A program made the position numbers and the translations under genes. From DTYU01 sp040757355 (GTDB lineage Bacteria > Bacillota > Desulfotomaculia > Desulfotomaculales > Ammonificaceae): a stretch of 64,000 nt of DNA. The notes under the pieces were generated by a model. That model had not been told where the DNA came from and did no database searches. It worked only from the letters and a program-made list of their open reading frames with translations. The stretch spans positions 30,395 to 94,394 of the forward strand of contig JBFLWY010000003.1 in assembly GCA_040757355.1 (NCBI GenBank). The letters are read 5' to 3'. Positions 42,225-51,784 of the stretch are shown piece after piece (positions within the stretch are counted from its first letter, which is position 1; each line of letters begins with the position of its first letter).

Positions 42225-44633
42225 TTGGGCAAAGTCGTTCCCATAGATATCGGCGAAGAGATGCGGCAGTCTTACCTGGACTATGCGATGAGCGTAATCG
42301 TGGGGCGGGCGCTGCCGGACGTCCGCGACGGGTTGAAACCGGTGCACCGCAGAATACTGTACGCTATGCACGACATCGGCATGACGCCGGACAAGCCGCA
42401 CCGGAAATCCGCGTACATCGTTGGCGAAGTCCTTGCGCGGTACCACCCGCACGGTGACGCGGCGGTGTATGATGCCCTAGTACGCCTTGCGCAGGATTTT
42501 GCCAGCCGCTACCCTCTGGTGGACGGGCACGGCAACTTCGGCTCCGTGGACGGCGACGCTCCGGCGGCGATGCGGTACACTGAAGCCCGGTTGTCGCGAC
42601 TTGCGACGGAGATGCTCAGGGACATCGGCAAGGAGACGGTGGAGTTCATTCCTAACTACGACGGATCCACCAAGGAACCGGTTATTCTACCGGCCCGGAT
42701 ACCGAACCTTTTAATAAACGGCTCCGCGGGAATTGCCGTTGGTATGGCCACTAACATCCCGCCGCACAACATCGGTGAGGTTATCGACGGGGTGCTTGCC
42801 CTGATCGAAAATCCTTATATCAGCATCGAGGAACTCTGCCGCATTATCCCCGGTCCGGACTTCCCTACGGGCGGGATTATCCTTGGAAGGGAAGGAATCC
42901 GTTCGGCCTATACCACCGGGCGCGGGAGCATATTGGTACGGGGCAGGGCGGAAATCGAGCGGCAGGGCGGAAAAAATGTCATCATAGTAACCGAGATTCC
43001 CTACCAGGTAAACAAGGCCCGCCTGCTTGAGAAAACCGCAGAGCTGGTCAGGGAGAGGCGTATAGAAGGCATCACGGATTTAAGAGACGAGTCTGACCGG
43101 CGCGGCATGAGGATTGTTATAGAGCTCCGGCGGGACGCTGACCCCAACATAATCCTAAACCGCCTTTATAAGCACACGCAGCTCCAAGATACCTTCGGTG
43201 TGATAATGCTCGCGCTGGTAGGCGGTCAGCCGCAGGTCTTGAGCCTGAAACAGATCCTGCAGCACTATCTGGACCACCAGAAGGAGGTTGTTACCCGGCG
43301 CTGCCTGTTCGAGCTCCGGGAGGCGCGCGACAGGCTCGAGATCGTCGAAGGGCTTAACATCGCCCTTGCAAACATCGATGCGGTGGTGGCGCTCATTAAG
43401 GCGGCACCGGACGTACAGGCGGCACGAACGGGGTTAATGGAACGATTCGGCCTGACTGAGCGCCAGGCACAGGCGATCCTTGACATGCGGCTACAGCGCC
43501 TCACCGGGTTGGAACGCGAAAAACTTGCGGAAGAGCTTAGCCAATTGCGCGACACGATAAGCCATCTGGAAGCGGTGCTCGCTGATGAACAAAAGATTTT
43601 GGCGATCGTTCGCGAAGAGATAACGGCCTCTAAACAGCGTTTTGCCGACAAGCGCCGGACGGAGATCAGCGACGAACAGATTCAGGACCGCCCGGAGGAC
43701 CTGATCCCCGACGAGCAGGTATTGGTAACCATCACCTACCAGGGCTACATAAAAAGGCGGAGCCAATCGGCTTTCCGCAGTCAGCACCGTGGCGGGCGCG
43801 GTATAACAGGGGTCGAACCGCGGCAGGAGGATTTTGTCAGGCACCTGTATGTCGTAGGTACACACCAAAAATTTCTCTTCTTTACCAATGCGGGGAAGGC
43901 CTACAAGCTCAAAGTTTACGAGATCCCGGAAGCCGGCAGGCATGCGCGGGGCACCGCGCTCATTAACCTGCTCCGGCTAGGGCCCGAAGAGCGGGTGACC
44001 GCTGTCGTTCCGGTCAAGGAATTCGTACACGACAAGTACGTTTTTCTGACCACCAAAAGAGGTGTGGTCAAAAAGGTAGACCTTAAAGCCTTTGCAGCCA
44101 TACGCCGCGACGGATTAATCGCGATTGACCTCGACGAGGGGGACGAACTGGTAGGCGCGGCGCTGACGGACGGCGAAAGCGAGGTCCTGCTTGTTACGCG
44201 CAGGGGAATGAGCATCCGCTTCAGCGAAAGGGAAGTACGCCCAATGGGTCGCACTGCGCACGGGCTGCGGGGAATCAGGCTTCGCGGGGACGATACGGTC
44301 GCCGGCATGGTTGTCGTGGGAACAGGGAGCGAACTCTTGGTGATAACGGATCGTGGTTACGGTAAGCGCACGCAAATCGCTGATTTTCGCCGTCAGTCAC
44401 GCGGCGGCATGGGCATAATTGCGGCGAAGGTTTCACCGAAGAGCGGCCTTGTGGCTGGCGTTGAGGCAGTGAACCCGGAAGAAGAAGTTATGGTAGCCAG
44501 CGCCGGAGGCACCGTAATCCGCTTGAGGGTTAAAGAAATACCGGTATTGGGGCGTCCGACGCGCGGCGTGATGGCGATGCGGCTTACCGACCAGGACACT
44601 GTAGCCACCATCGCCAGGGTTGTAGAGGAATAA
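42225..44633 (+). CDS. gyrA: DNA gyrase subunit A
   Basis: 802 residues. The catalytic tyrosine is in AAMRYTEARLS (Tyr118); the C-terminal six-bladed DNA-wrapping domain carries a GyrA-box-like QHRGGRGITG, which favours gyrase over topoisomerase IV. In the quinolone pocket HPHGDAAVYD the residue equivalent to E. coli Ser83 is Ala79, while the acidic position Asp83 is kept; such an alanine reduces quinolone binding in other gyrases. TTG start at 42225 with GGAAGGGAG upstream. Confidence 0.97.
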   Translation: MGKVVPIDIGEEMRQSYLDYAMSVIVGRALPDVRDGLKPVHRRILYAMHDIGMTPDKPHRKSAYIVGEVLARYHPHGDAAVYDALVRLAQDFASRYPLVDGHGNFGSVDGDAPAAMRYTEARLSRLATEMLRDIGKETVEFIPNYDGSTKEPVILPARIPNLLINGSAGIAVGMATNIPPHNIGEVIDGVLALIENPYISIEELCRIIPGPDFPTGGIILGREGIRSAYTTGRGSILVRGRAEIERQGGKNVIIVTEIPYQVNKARLLEKTAELVRERRIEGITDLRDESDRRGMRIVIELRRDADPNIILNRLYKHTQLQDTFGVIMLALVGGQPQVLSLKQILQHYLDHQKEVVTRRCLFELREARDRLEIVEGLNIALANIDAVVALIKAAPDVQAARTGLMERFGLTERQAQAILDMRLQRLTGLEREKLAEELSQLRDTISHLEAVLADEQKILAIVREEITASKQRFADKRRTEISDEQIQDRPEDLIPDEQVLVTITYQGYIKRRSQSAFRSQHRGGRGITGVEPRQEDFVRHLYVVGTHQKFLFFTNAGKAYKLKVYEIPEAGRHARGTALINLLRLGPEERVTAVVPVKEFVHDKYVFLTTKRGVVKKVDLKAFAAIRRDGLIAIDLDEGDELVGAALTDGESEVLLVTRRGMSIRFSEREVRPMGRTAHGLRGIRLRGDDTVAGMVVVGTGSELLVITDRGYGKRTQIADFRRQSRGGMGIIAAKVSPKSGLVAGVEAVNPEEEVMVASAGGTVIRLRVKEIPVLGRPTRGVMAMRLTDQDTVATIARVVEE

Positions 44634-44664
44634 GCAACCAGTAATGATTTAGGGAGAAACGGTA

Positions 44665-45117
44665 ATGGGGTATAAAATACTACTACCGACTGATGGTTCG
44701 GAAACTTCGCGGAAGGCGGCAGCTTTTGCCGCCGAACTGGCATTGATGATACACGAACCTGTAATAACAGTTATTACAGTAATGACAGTGCCCAAGACGT
44801 TATACAGCCGCCGTCTATACTGGCGCGCAAAAGACCAGCAAGTGGACGGCCGTGAGATAAAGGCGCTATTCTTTGAAGAGGCGCATCATTTAGTAGAGGA
44901 GACGGTAGAACTCCTGCGGCAGAAGGGCGTGGAGGCGGCCACCGCCGTCCGCGAGGGAGACCCCGCGGAGGAGATCGTCAAGTACGCGCATGAAGGCGGG
45001 TTTGACCATATAATAATGGGTACGCGGGGTCTGGGAGGCGTCCAGGAGCTTATTCTCGGCGGGGTGGCACGCAAGGTGGTACACCTGGCCGCTGTACCGG
45101 TAACCCTGGTTAAATAA
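44665..45117 (+). CDS. Universal stress protein (UspA family)
   Basis: 150 residues. N-terminal ILLPTDGSETSRKAAAFAA and the ATP-binding GTRGLGGVQELILGGVARKV motif mark an ATP-binding Usp. The exact role is unknown; such proteins respond to stress or starvation. ATG at 44665 with AGGGAG upstream, 31 bases after gyrA, so it may be transcribed from the gyrase promoter. Confidence 0.9.
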   Translation: MGYKILLPTDGSETSRKAAAFAAELALMIHEPVITVITVMTVPKTLYSRRLYWRAKDQQVDGREIKALFFEEAHHLVEETVELLRQKGVEAATAVREGDPAEEIVKYAHEGGFDHIIMGTRGLGGVQELILGGVARKVVHLAAVPVTLVK

Positions 45118-45131
45118 AGCCATTTTTCCTA

Positions 45132-45159
45132 TTGCATTTTGTCGAAGGAAAGGTATACA
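45132..45159 (+). promoter_or_regulatory. Promoter upstream of pdxS
   Basis: TTGCAT, 16-base spacer, TATACA, about 108 bases before the pdxS start. Confidence 0.5.
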
Positions 45160-45266
45160 ATTTAGCCTGTAACCGGCCGGCGGTCGGATTGGGCGTTTTT
45201 TGTTTAGGGAAGTTTTAGCGCAGTATGATACTCTCATGTTAAGATTCGAAGACGGGGGGAGGGGCT

Positions 45267-46148
45267 ATGGAAAAGGGAACCTGGATGGTTAAAAAGGGCC
45301 TCGCGGAGATGCTAAAAGGCGGTGTCATCATGGATGTAACCAATCCGGAGCAGGCTAAAATCGCCGAGGAGGCCGGGGCGTGCGCCGTGATGGCCTTGGA
45401 ACGTGTTCCGGCGGATATCCGGGCGGCCGGCGGAGTAGCAAGAATGGCCGACCCGACGGTTATCTTGAGAATAATGGAAGCAGTCACTATCCCCGTGATG
45501 GCCAAGGTCCGCATCGGCCATTTCGTGGAGGCACAGGTTCTCGAGGCGCTGGGCGTTGATTATATCGACGAGAGCGAGGTGCTCACGCCCGCCGACGAGC
45601 AACACCACATAGATAAGCACGCCTTCAAGGTGCCGTTCGTATGCGGGGCCCGGAACCTTGGCGAAGCGTTACGCCGTATCGGCGAGGGTGCCGCCATGAT
45701 CCGTACAAAGGGAGAACCGGGCACTGGTAACGTGGTCGAAGCCGTTAGGCACATGCGGCTGGTTATGGGGGCAATCCGGAAGCTCCAGGGAATGCCCAAG
45801 GAAGAACTCATGCGTGAGGCAAAGGAAATGGGCGCGCCGTACGACCTGGTTCTTCAGGTTGCCGAGACCGGCAGGCTTCCGGTCGTAAACTTCGCTGCGG
45901 GCGGTATTGCTACGCCTGCGGATGCAGCGATGATGATGCAGCTCGGTGCCGACGGGAACTTCGTCGGCTCGGGGATTTTTAAATCAAAAGACCCCGTAAA
46001 GCGCGCCCGGGCGATTGTCGCGGCGACCACGTACTACAATGATCCCCAGGTGCTGGCGGAAGTCTCCAAGGACCTTGGGGAGGCAATGCCCGGAATAGAG
46101 ATACCCACTATTCAGCAGCATGAACGAATGCAGGACCGGGGCTGGTAG
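45267..46148 (+). CDS. pdxS: Pyridoxal 5'-phosphate synthase, PdxS subunit
   Basis: 293 residues. It combines ribose 5-phosphate, glyceraldehyde 3-phosphate and ammonia into PLP. The (beta/alpha)8 barrel shows GGVIMDVTNPEQAKIAEEAG, VMAKVRIGHFVEAQ with the catalytic lysine, TKGEPGTGNVVEAVRHMR and the phosphate site NFAAGGIATPADAAMMMQLG. The glutaminase partner pdxT is 575 bases downstream rather than adjacent, with repeats between. Confidence 0.97.
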   Translation: MEKGTWMVKKGLAEMLKGGVIMDVTNPEQAKIAEEAGACAVMALERVPADIRAAGGVARMADPTVILRIMEAVTIPVMAKVRIGHFVEAQVLEALGVDYIDESEVLTPADEQHHIDKHAFKVPFVCGARNLGEALRRIGEGAAMIRTKGEPGTGNVVEAVRHMRLVMGAIRKLQGMPKEELMREAKEMGAPYDLVLQVAETGRLPVVNFAAGGIATPADAAMMMQLGADGNFVGSGIFKSKDPVKRARAIVAATTYYNDPQVLAEVSKDLGEAMPGIEIPTIQQHERMQDRGW

Positions 46149-46251
46149 CTTCACCGCTGCAACAGCTAATAAACAGACCTTATTAAACTTTTGCACTTAC
46201 TTGAGGCTCAGGCGCAAGGTCAAAAAAGCCGTTGGCGTTGTCCCTAAGGAG

Positions 46252-46346
46252 CCCAGCACTCAGTGGATAAACTCTGTCGGAGCATGAACCTGTTTTTAAA
46301 TCCGTCGTTTATCCTGCGTAAGCTAACTTCCTCTCTGAGTGCTGGG
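46252..46346. repeat. CCCAGCACTCAG element, copy 5 (95 bp)
   Basis: Perfect ends CCCAGCACTCAG (46252-46263) and CTGAGTGCTGGG (46335-46346). Its interior has its own long-range stem (GGATAAAC with GTTTATCC) and does not match copies 1 or 3. Confidence 0.85.
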
Positions 46347-46376
46347 CAGTGCCGGTAACGCGGATACGGCGATAAC

Positions 46377-46482
46377 AGAAGTCAGATTCAAGAAGTCTGA
46401 GGCAAGATTATTTGATGGAATTCGCCTTGCGAATTCCCACCTTGAATGTCCGGCTTCTGACCTCCTGCCTCTGACGTCTAAA
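46377..46482. repeat. Degenerate palindromic element with GGAATTCGC core
   Basis: Core GGAATTCGC (46417-46425) and GCGAATTCC (46429-46437), loop CTT. The arms contain AGAAGTCAGATTCAAGAAG-type words on the left and TCCGGCTTCTGACCTCCTGC-type words on the right. Confidence 0.65.
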
Positions 46483-46521
46483 AGCCGTAGTTCGTTCCAA
46501 ACCAAGCCGATGTCGCGCCGG

Positions 46522-46622
46522 CAAATTGAGAAGTGCGATGTGAGAGTGCTTTAAGGAATCCACTACGCGAAATTCTTCCTTAAAGAATCCCACCTTTCAC
46601 CTCTCACCTCACACCTCACATT
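46522..46622. repeat. Degenerate palindromic element
   Basis: The left arm GAGAAGTGCGATGTGAGAG pairs imperfectly with the right arm CACCTCTCACCTCACACCTC; the centre has GCGAAATTC. It follows the previous element at about 40 bases. Confidence 0.6.
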
Positions 46623-46723
46623 TCAGAATGCTCCGGGGGGCAACGAACAGCTTAAGATGCTTAACTATAACTGCGAAAATTGAGCAACAGCAACCTTACT
46701 AATAGACCAACTTTAATGAAAGA

Positions 46724-47341
46724 GTGCAAAGCATTTTGTCAATTCAAACATCTTCCAAGTCCCCGCGCATAGGAGTACTGGCGCTTCAAGGAGCCTTCAG
46801 GGAGCATAAATGGGCTCTCGAACGATTTGGGGTCGAGGCATTTCTGGTCACAAAACCTTCAGAAATCTTCGATTGCGAAGCGCTGGTGATTCCCGGGGGG
46901 GAGAGCACCACCATAGGTCGGCTGGCGACGGTTTTCGGTCTGATGGAGCCGCTTCGCGAGCGGCTAAACCAGGGGATGGCCGTTTTTGCAACCTGCGCGG
47001 GGATGATCCTCCTGGCAAGGGAAATCGAGGGATCGAACCAGCCCCGATTAGGGCTGATGGATATGACGGTGCGCAGGAACGCCTTCGGCCGTCAGGTCGA
47101 CAGTTTCGAGGTTGACCTGGAAATCCCGGTACTCGGGGAAAAACCATTCCGCGGGGTTTTTATAAGAGCCCCATACGTACTGAGGGTGGGGCAGGGAGTT
47201 GAGGTTCTCTGCTCGACAGAGGGGAAAGCGGTGTTGGTTCGCCAGGAGAAACTATTGGCATCAGCCTTTCACCCCGAGTTAACCGACGACCTCAGGCTGC
47301 ACCGATATTTTGTCAACCGGGTCGCCGGGTTTGATGTATAA
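46724..47341 (+). CDS. pdxT: Pyridoxal 5'-phosphate synthase glutaminase subunit PdxT
   Basis: 205 residues, with about ten extra at the N-terminus before RIGVLALQGAFREH. The triad is visible: nucleophile in FATCAGMILLA (Cys near residue 91) and His/Glu in SAFHPELTDD near 187; the GGESTTIGRL motif binds glutamine. It supplies ammonia to PdxS. The GTG at 46724 has a weak GAAAGA site; no closer start is better. Confidence 0.95.
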   Translation: MQSILSIQTSSKSPRIGVLALQGAFREHKWALERFGVEAFLVTKPSEIFDCEALVIPGGESTTIGRLATVFGLMEPLRERLNQGMAVFATCAGMILLAREIEGSNQPRLGLMDMTVRRNAFGRQVDSFEVDLEIPVLGEKPFRGVFIRAPYVLRVGQGVEVLCSTEGKAVLVRQEKLLASAFHPELTDDLRLHRYFVNRVAGFDV

Positions 47342-47449
47342 GCTGATCGGCGGCAACGTTAAAAAACCGGGACTCTGTGGATTGAGTAATCGGACACGGA
47401 TCCGTTCGCAATGTAAATACCATATTGTTATTTGGAGGTAGGATTTAAA

Positions 47450-48604
47450 ATGCCCCAGAAGATGCGCTTGTTCATTCCAGGACCTACACCAGTACCACCG
47501 CAGGTTGCGGAAGCAATGGCCCGGCCGCTGATCGGGCACCGGACGCAGGATTTCGCGGACCTTTACGCGCGTTTAGCGAAAAAACTCCAGCAGGTTTTCG
47601 GCACGGAAAACGACGTTTTCATTCTCACGGCCTCGGGCACGGGTGGTATGGAGGCCGCGGTAGCCAACATCATCAACCCCGGAGATAAAGTCCTGGCGCT
47701 GGTGGCCGGGAAGTTCGGCGAACGGTTTGCCGAGCTTGCCAAGATCTACGGTGCGGCGGTAAAAGTGGTGGAATTCGACTGGGGTAACCCGGTAGACATA
47801 AATGTGGTAGAAAACAGCTTAAAGGCCGAAAAATACAAGGCGGTTTTGGCAACCCACAACGAGACTTCGACCACTGTATTGAACGACATAAAAAGCATTG
47901 GAGAGCTGACGCGGAAGCACGGTGCCCTCTTACTGGTAGACGCCGTCTCAAGCCTGGGCGGAGTGGAGATAAACGCGGACGCCTGGGGTGTGGACGTTCT
48001 GGTTACGGCGTCCCAGAAAGCCCTGATGGTTCCCCCGGGACTGGCGATGATCAGCGTGAGCCCGCGGGCGTGGGAGGCCGTTAGGGAGGGGCGCAACCCG
48101 CGTTATTACTTCAGCCTGGCGGCGGCCAAGAAGTCTTTTGCCAAATACAACACCCCTTACACGCCGGCGGTGTCGCTTTTTGTGGGGCTGGACGTGGCGC
48201 TTGACATGCTTCTGTCCGAGGGGTTGGATAAGGTTTACCGCCGGAACGCCTCTTTCGGGAAAGCGGCCAGGGCGGCAATGAAGGCCGTCGGGTTAAAGCT
48301 GCTTGCGCCGGAGGAGTATGCCTCGCCGGTTGTAACCGGGGTCTGGGCGCCGGAAGGAATGAACGCCGACGACTTCCGCCGTAGCATTTTGAAGGATTAC
48401 GGCATTCTGCTGGCCGGCGGGCAGGAGCAGCTCAAGGGGCGCATTTTCCGGATATCGCATATGGGGTACGTAGACACCGTGGACCTGCTGGGTACAATCG
48501 CCGTGATGGAGATAGGGCTTAAGAAGCTGGGATATCCGGTAGAGTTGGGGACCGCAACGGCGGCGGCCCAGACCGTTCTTGCGGGGGGGGGCCATCGTGT
48601 ATAA
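47450..48604 (+). CDS. Class V aminotransferase (serine-glyoxylate/alanine-glyoxylate type)
   Basis: 384 residues from the ATG at 47450, twelve bases after GGAGG. FIPGPTPVPPQVAEAM at the start and ASGTGGMEAA near 62-71; Lys190 in TASQKALMVPPG should bind PLP. The gene overlaps serA by eight bases, so it probably provides the amino-transfer step of serine synthesis or interconverts serine/alanine with glyoxylate/pyruvate; which donor it uses cannot be read from sequence. Its last codons contain a run of nine G. Confidence 0.88.
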   Translation: MPQKMRLFIPGPTPVPPQVAEAMARPLIGHRTQDFADLYARLAKKLQQVFGTENDVFILTASGTGGMEAAVANIINPGDKVLALVAGKFGERFAELAKIYGAAVKVVEFDWGNPVDINVVENSLKAEKYKAVLATHNETSTTVLNDIKSIGELTRKHGALLLVDAVSSLGGVEINADAWGVDVLVTASQKALMVPPGLAMISVSPRAWEAVREGRNPRYYFSLAAAKKSFAKYNTPYTPAVSLFVGLDVALDMLLSEGLDKVYRRNASFGKAARAAMKAVGLKLLAPEEYASPVVTGVWAPEGMNADDFRRSILKDYGILLAGGQEQLKGRIFRISHMGYVDTVDLLGTIAVMEIGLKKLGYPVELGTATAAAQTVLAGGGHRV

Positions 48605-50180
48605 GGTGCTTGCTACCGACGGAGTGGAGCCGGAAGGGCTTTCGGTACTGGCGAATGCTTCGGACGTTGAACTCGACATCAGGCCCAAAGTTACGGCCGA
48701 TGAATTAATGGAGATCATCCCTGAGTACGACGCCCTGATCGTACGCAGCGCGACAAAGGTAACCGGGGCGGTGATGGAACGGGCGAAAAGGTTGAAGATC
48801 ATCGGTCGCGCCGGCGTGGGTGTCGACAACATCGACGTCCGCGAAGCAACGGCTCGCGGGATCATTGTGGCCAACGCCCCCGGTGGCAATACCATCGCTG
48901 CTGCGGAGCACTCGATAGGAATGATGCTGGCCCTTGCCCGGAACATCCCTGAAGCCAGTGCCCGCATGAAGGCCGGTATCTGGGACAAGAAAGCTTTTGT
49001 AGGGGTTGAGCTGCGTAACAAGGTGCTCGGGGTTATCGGGATAGGGAGAATCGGTTCGGCGGTCGCCAGACGGGCACAAGCGATGGAAATGGAGATTCTG
49101 GCCTACGACCCTTACATCACCGAGGAACGGGCGAAGGAACTCGGTGTGCGCGTGGTGTCGCTGGATACACTCTTCCGTGAAGCCGATTTTATTACGCTTC
49201 ATATCCCCATGAGCAAAGAAAACTATCATCTCCTTGACAAGGCGGCTTTCGAAAAAATGAAGCCGGGTGTGCGCATCATTAACTGTGCCCGGGGCGGGAT
49301 TGTGGACGAGGGCGCCCTTTACGCGGCGCTGAAAGAGGGCAAAGTCGCCGGCGCGGCCCTGGACGTTTTTGAGAAAGAACCGCTCACCGAAAGCCCGCTT
49401 TTTTCGCTGCCCAACGTGGTGGTGACGCCGCATCTCGGTGCGTCAACGGTAGAGGCGCAGCTCGGGGTGGCGGAGGTAATCGCCGAAGAAATCCTGGTGG
49501 CTCTCCGCGGCGGGTTTGTCCGTAACGCCGTTAACGTCCCGTTCGTGCGGCCGGAGGTACTGGCGGAGATCGGGCCTTTCGTCGGCCTGGCTGAGAAGCT
49601 CGGACGGTTCGCTGCGCAACTGGTCAGCGGGCGGATCAACCTTATTGAGATGCGGTTCAGCGGGGAGATCGCACGGCACGATGTAAGCCTGCTCGCCACT
49701 GCGGTGGTAAAAGGTGTTTTGAGCATAGCACTGCAGGAGGCGGTTAATTTTGTAAACGCGAACGAGGTGGCTAAAAACCGGGGAATCCGCATGACAGAGA
49801 CGAAGGAGCAGCAGGAGGAGGAGTACGTCAGCCTGGTCACCGTTCGCGTGGCCGCTCCCGAAGGGGAACGGACGCTGGCGGGCACGCTGCACCGCGGCAA
49901 TGAGCCGCGGGTGGTGGCGATAGACGGCTACCGTGTGGACGCCGTGCCGGAGGGACACATGCTGTTCATACCGCATATGGACAGGCCGCGGATCATCGGG
50001 CGTGTTGGGACCCTCATCGGCGCCCACGATATAAATATTGCGGCGATGCAGGTTGGACGCAAGGAGATCGGCGGCCCTGCCGTCATGCTGCTGTCGGTGG
50101 ACAGCCCGGTGCCCCCGGAGACCCTGAATGAAATCGCCAAAGTGGACGGTATCATGGGCGTGAAAATGGTGAGTTTATAG
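48597..50180 (+). CDS. serA: D-3-phosphoglycerate dehydrogenase
   Basis: 527 residues from the GTG at 48597, five bases after the G-run that also serves as its ribosome site. NAD-binding domain (GVIGIGRIGSAVARRAQAM), catalytic Arg/Glu/His regions (NCARGGIVDEGAL, TPHLGASTVEAQ), then the intervening ASB domain and a C-terminal ACT domain (about residues 450-527) typical of long SerA with serine feedback. First step of serine synthesis from 3-phosphoglycerate. Confidence 0.97.
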   Translation: MYKVLATDGVEPEGLSVLANASDVELDIRPKVTADELMEIIPEYDALIVRSATKVTGAVMERAKRLKIIGRAGVGVDNIDVREATARGIIVANAPGGNTIAAAEHSIGMMLALARNIPEASARMKAGIWDKKAFVGVELRNKVLGVIGIGRIGSAVARRAQAMEMEILAYDPYITEERAKELGVRVVSLDTLFREADFITLHIPMSKENYHLLDKAAFEKMKPGVRIINCARGGIVDEGALYAALKEGKVAGAALDVFEKEPLTESPLFSLPNVVVTPHLGASTVEAQLGVAEVIAEEILVALRGGFVRNAVNVPFVRPEVLAEIGPFVGLAEKLGRFAAQLVSGRINLIEMRFSGEIARHDVSLLATAVVKGVLSIALQEAVNFVNANEVAKNRGIRMTETKEQQEEEYVSLVTVRVAAPEGERTLAGTLHRGNEPRVVAIDGYRVDAVPEGHMLFIPHMDRPRIIGRVGTLIGAHDINIAAMQVGRKEIGGPAVMLLSVDSPVPPETLNEIAKVDGIMGVKMVSL

Positions 50181-50259
50181 AATAAACTTGCACTGCATCA
50201 TTTCTCGGCGCGTTCCGTAAGTGTTAGGCGACGGGCTGAATATCCCCAGGAGGGAAGAT

Positions 50260-51540
50260 ATGCTCGACTTAAAGTTTGTCCGGCGGAACCCGGAAATCAT
50301 TCGGGAGGCGCTCAAAAAGCGCCTCTGCGAACAGAATGTCATTGACGACCTCCTCCAGGCCGATGCTTCCTGGAGAGAGAAACTTGCAGTGACGGAGCAA
50401 TTGAAAAGCCGGCGGAACACAGTCTCGGAGGAAATAGGCAGGCTGAAAAAAACGGGACAGGATGCCGGGGAACTGGTTGCCGAGATGCGCACCGTGGGCA
50501 GCCGGATTAAAGAGCTGGAAACAGAAGTCAAGGCGCACGAAGAACAAATCCGTGAATACTTGCTCGGGATACCGAATATACCGCATCCCTCCGTGCCGTT
50601 CGGCCGCGACGCGAGCGAGAACCCGGTGGTCAGCCGGTGGGGTGACCGTCGCGAGTTCGAATTTAAGCCACGGCCGCACTGGGAAATAGGCGAGATTACC
50701 GGAACACTGGACTTTGAGCGCAGCAGCAAGGTCTCCGGAGCGCGCTTCGCCTTTTACCGCGGCGCGGGCTCCGCCCTCGAGCGTGCCGTTATCAGCTTCA
50801 TGCTGGATCTCCATACCAGGGAGCACGGGTATACCGAACTCTTACCGCCTTATTTGGTCAACGCGGACAGCATGACCGGCACCGGTCAGTTGCCGAAGTT
50901 TGCCGAGGAGATGTTTAAAGTAGAAGGGAAGGACTTCTACCTGATTCCCACCGCCGAAGTCCCGGTTACTAACTACCACCGCGAGGAGATCCTGGACGGC
51001 AATACATTGCCGCTGAAGTACGCCGCTTACAGCGCGTGCTTCCGTGCGGAGGCCGGCGCGGCGGGCCGCGACACCCGGGGACTGATAAGACTGCACCAGT
51101 TCAATAAGGTGGAACTGGTTAAATTCTGCCGTCCGCAGGATTCGGATGAGGAACTGGAAAGGTTATTGCGGGACGCCGAGGAGGTGCTCCGCAGACTGGG
51201 ACTGCCTTACCGCGTAGTCGTGCTCTGTACAGGCGACCTTGGTTTTGCGGCGGCGAAAACATATGACATTGAGGTCTGGTTGCCGAGTTTCGGTGAATAT
51301 AAGGAGATATCCTCCTGTTCCAACTTCACGGACTACCAGGCAAGGCGTGCAAACATCCGGTACCGTCCGCATCCGCGCGCCAAAGCCGATTTCGTGCATA
51401 CGCTGAACGGTTCCGGCCTTGCTGTCGGGCGCACAGTTGCCGCGATCCTGGAAAATTACCAGGACGAAGACGGGTCTGTAACGATCCCCGAGGTGCTCCG
51501 GCCTTACCTTGGCGGGCTGGAGCGAATTCCTCGGGCTTAG
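50260..51540 (+). CDS. serS: Seryl-tRNA synthetase
   Basis: 426 residues from the ATG at 50260 with AGGAGGG six bases upstream. An N-terminal coiled-coil arm (about 25-105) is followed by the class II core: TAEVPVTNYHREEIL, FRAEAGAAGRDTRGLIRLHQF (motif 2) and LNGSGLAVGRTVAAILENYQ (motif 3). Only 79 bases separate it from serA and no T-box fold fits there. A supply-and-charging cluster with serA, and four Ser/Arg tRNAs further on. Confidence 0.97.
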   Translation: MLDLKFVRRNPEIIREALKKRLCEQNVIDDLLQADASWREKLAVTEQLKSRRNTVSEEIGRLKKTGQDAGELVAEMRTVGSRIKELETEVKAHEEQIREYLLGIPNIPHPSVPFGRDASENPVVSRWGDRREFEFKPRPHWEIGEITGTLDFERSSKVSGARFAFYRGAGSALERAVISFMLDLHTREHGYTELLPPYLVNADSMTGTGQLPKFAEEMFKVEGKDFYLIPTAEVPVTNYHREEILDGNTLPLKYAAYSACFRAEAGAAGRDTRGLIRLHQFNKVELVKFCRPQDSDEELERLLRDAEEVLRRLGLPYRVVVLCTGDLGFAAAKTYDIEVWLPSFGEYKEISSCSNFTDYQARRANIRYRPHPRAKADFVHTLNGSGLAVGRTVAAILENYQDEDGSVTIPEVLRPYLGGLERIPRA

Positions 51541-51712
51541 TTCTGTTTTCAATTAATTCCATAAACATCAGACAGCCATCTATGATGATGAATTCATCCT
51601 GGCCCAAAACTCTTTTCATAACGATTATCCCTTCACGGGCGGCTCGCCTTTTTTTAACCGCTTTGTAACGATCTGTAATTATACTGTAACATCTTTTTTG
51701 CGTAAAAACCGA

Positions 51713-51718
51713 TATAAT
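51713..51718 (+). promoter_or_regulatory. Possible -10 box before the lipoprotein gene
   Basis: TATAAT about 70 bases before the start; no good -35 box at 16-18 bases. Confidence 0.35.
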
Positions 51719-51784
51719 TGGTCTATCGCCGGTGTTATTATTTACGGAATGGATAAAGATCGAATCTTTGCTGGGAGGAGTAAG

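Larger units (their letters stand above)
46149..46723. other. Repeat-filled gap between pdxS and pdxT
   Basis: No gene. It holds one CCCAGCACTCAG element and two degenerate palindromic elements in a row. No clear promoter before pdxT. Confidence 0.7.

Noticed and set aside
50181..50259. T-box leader for serS
   Set aside because: Only 79 bases and no specifier stem or T-box antiterminator sequence.
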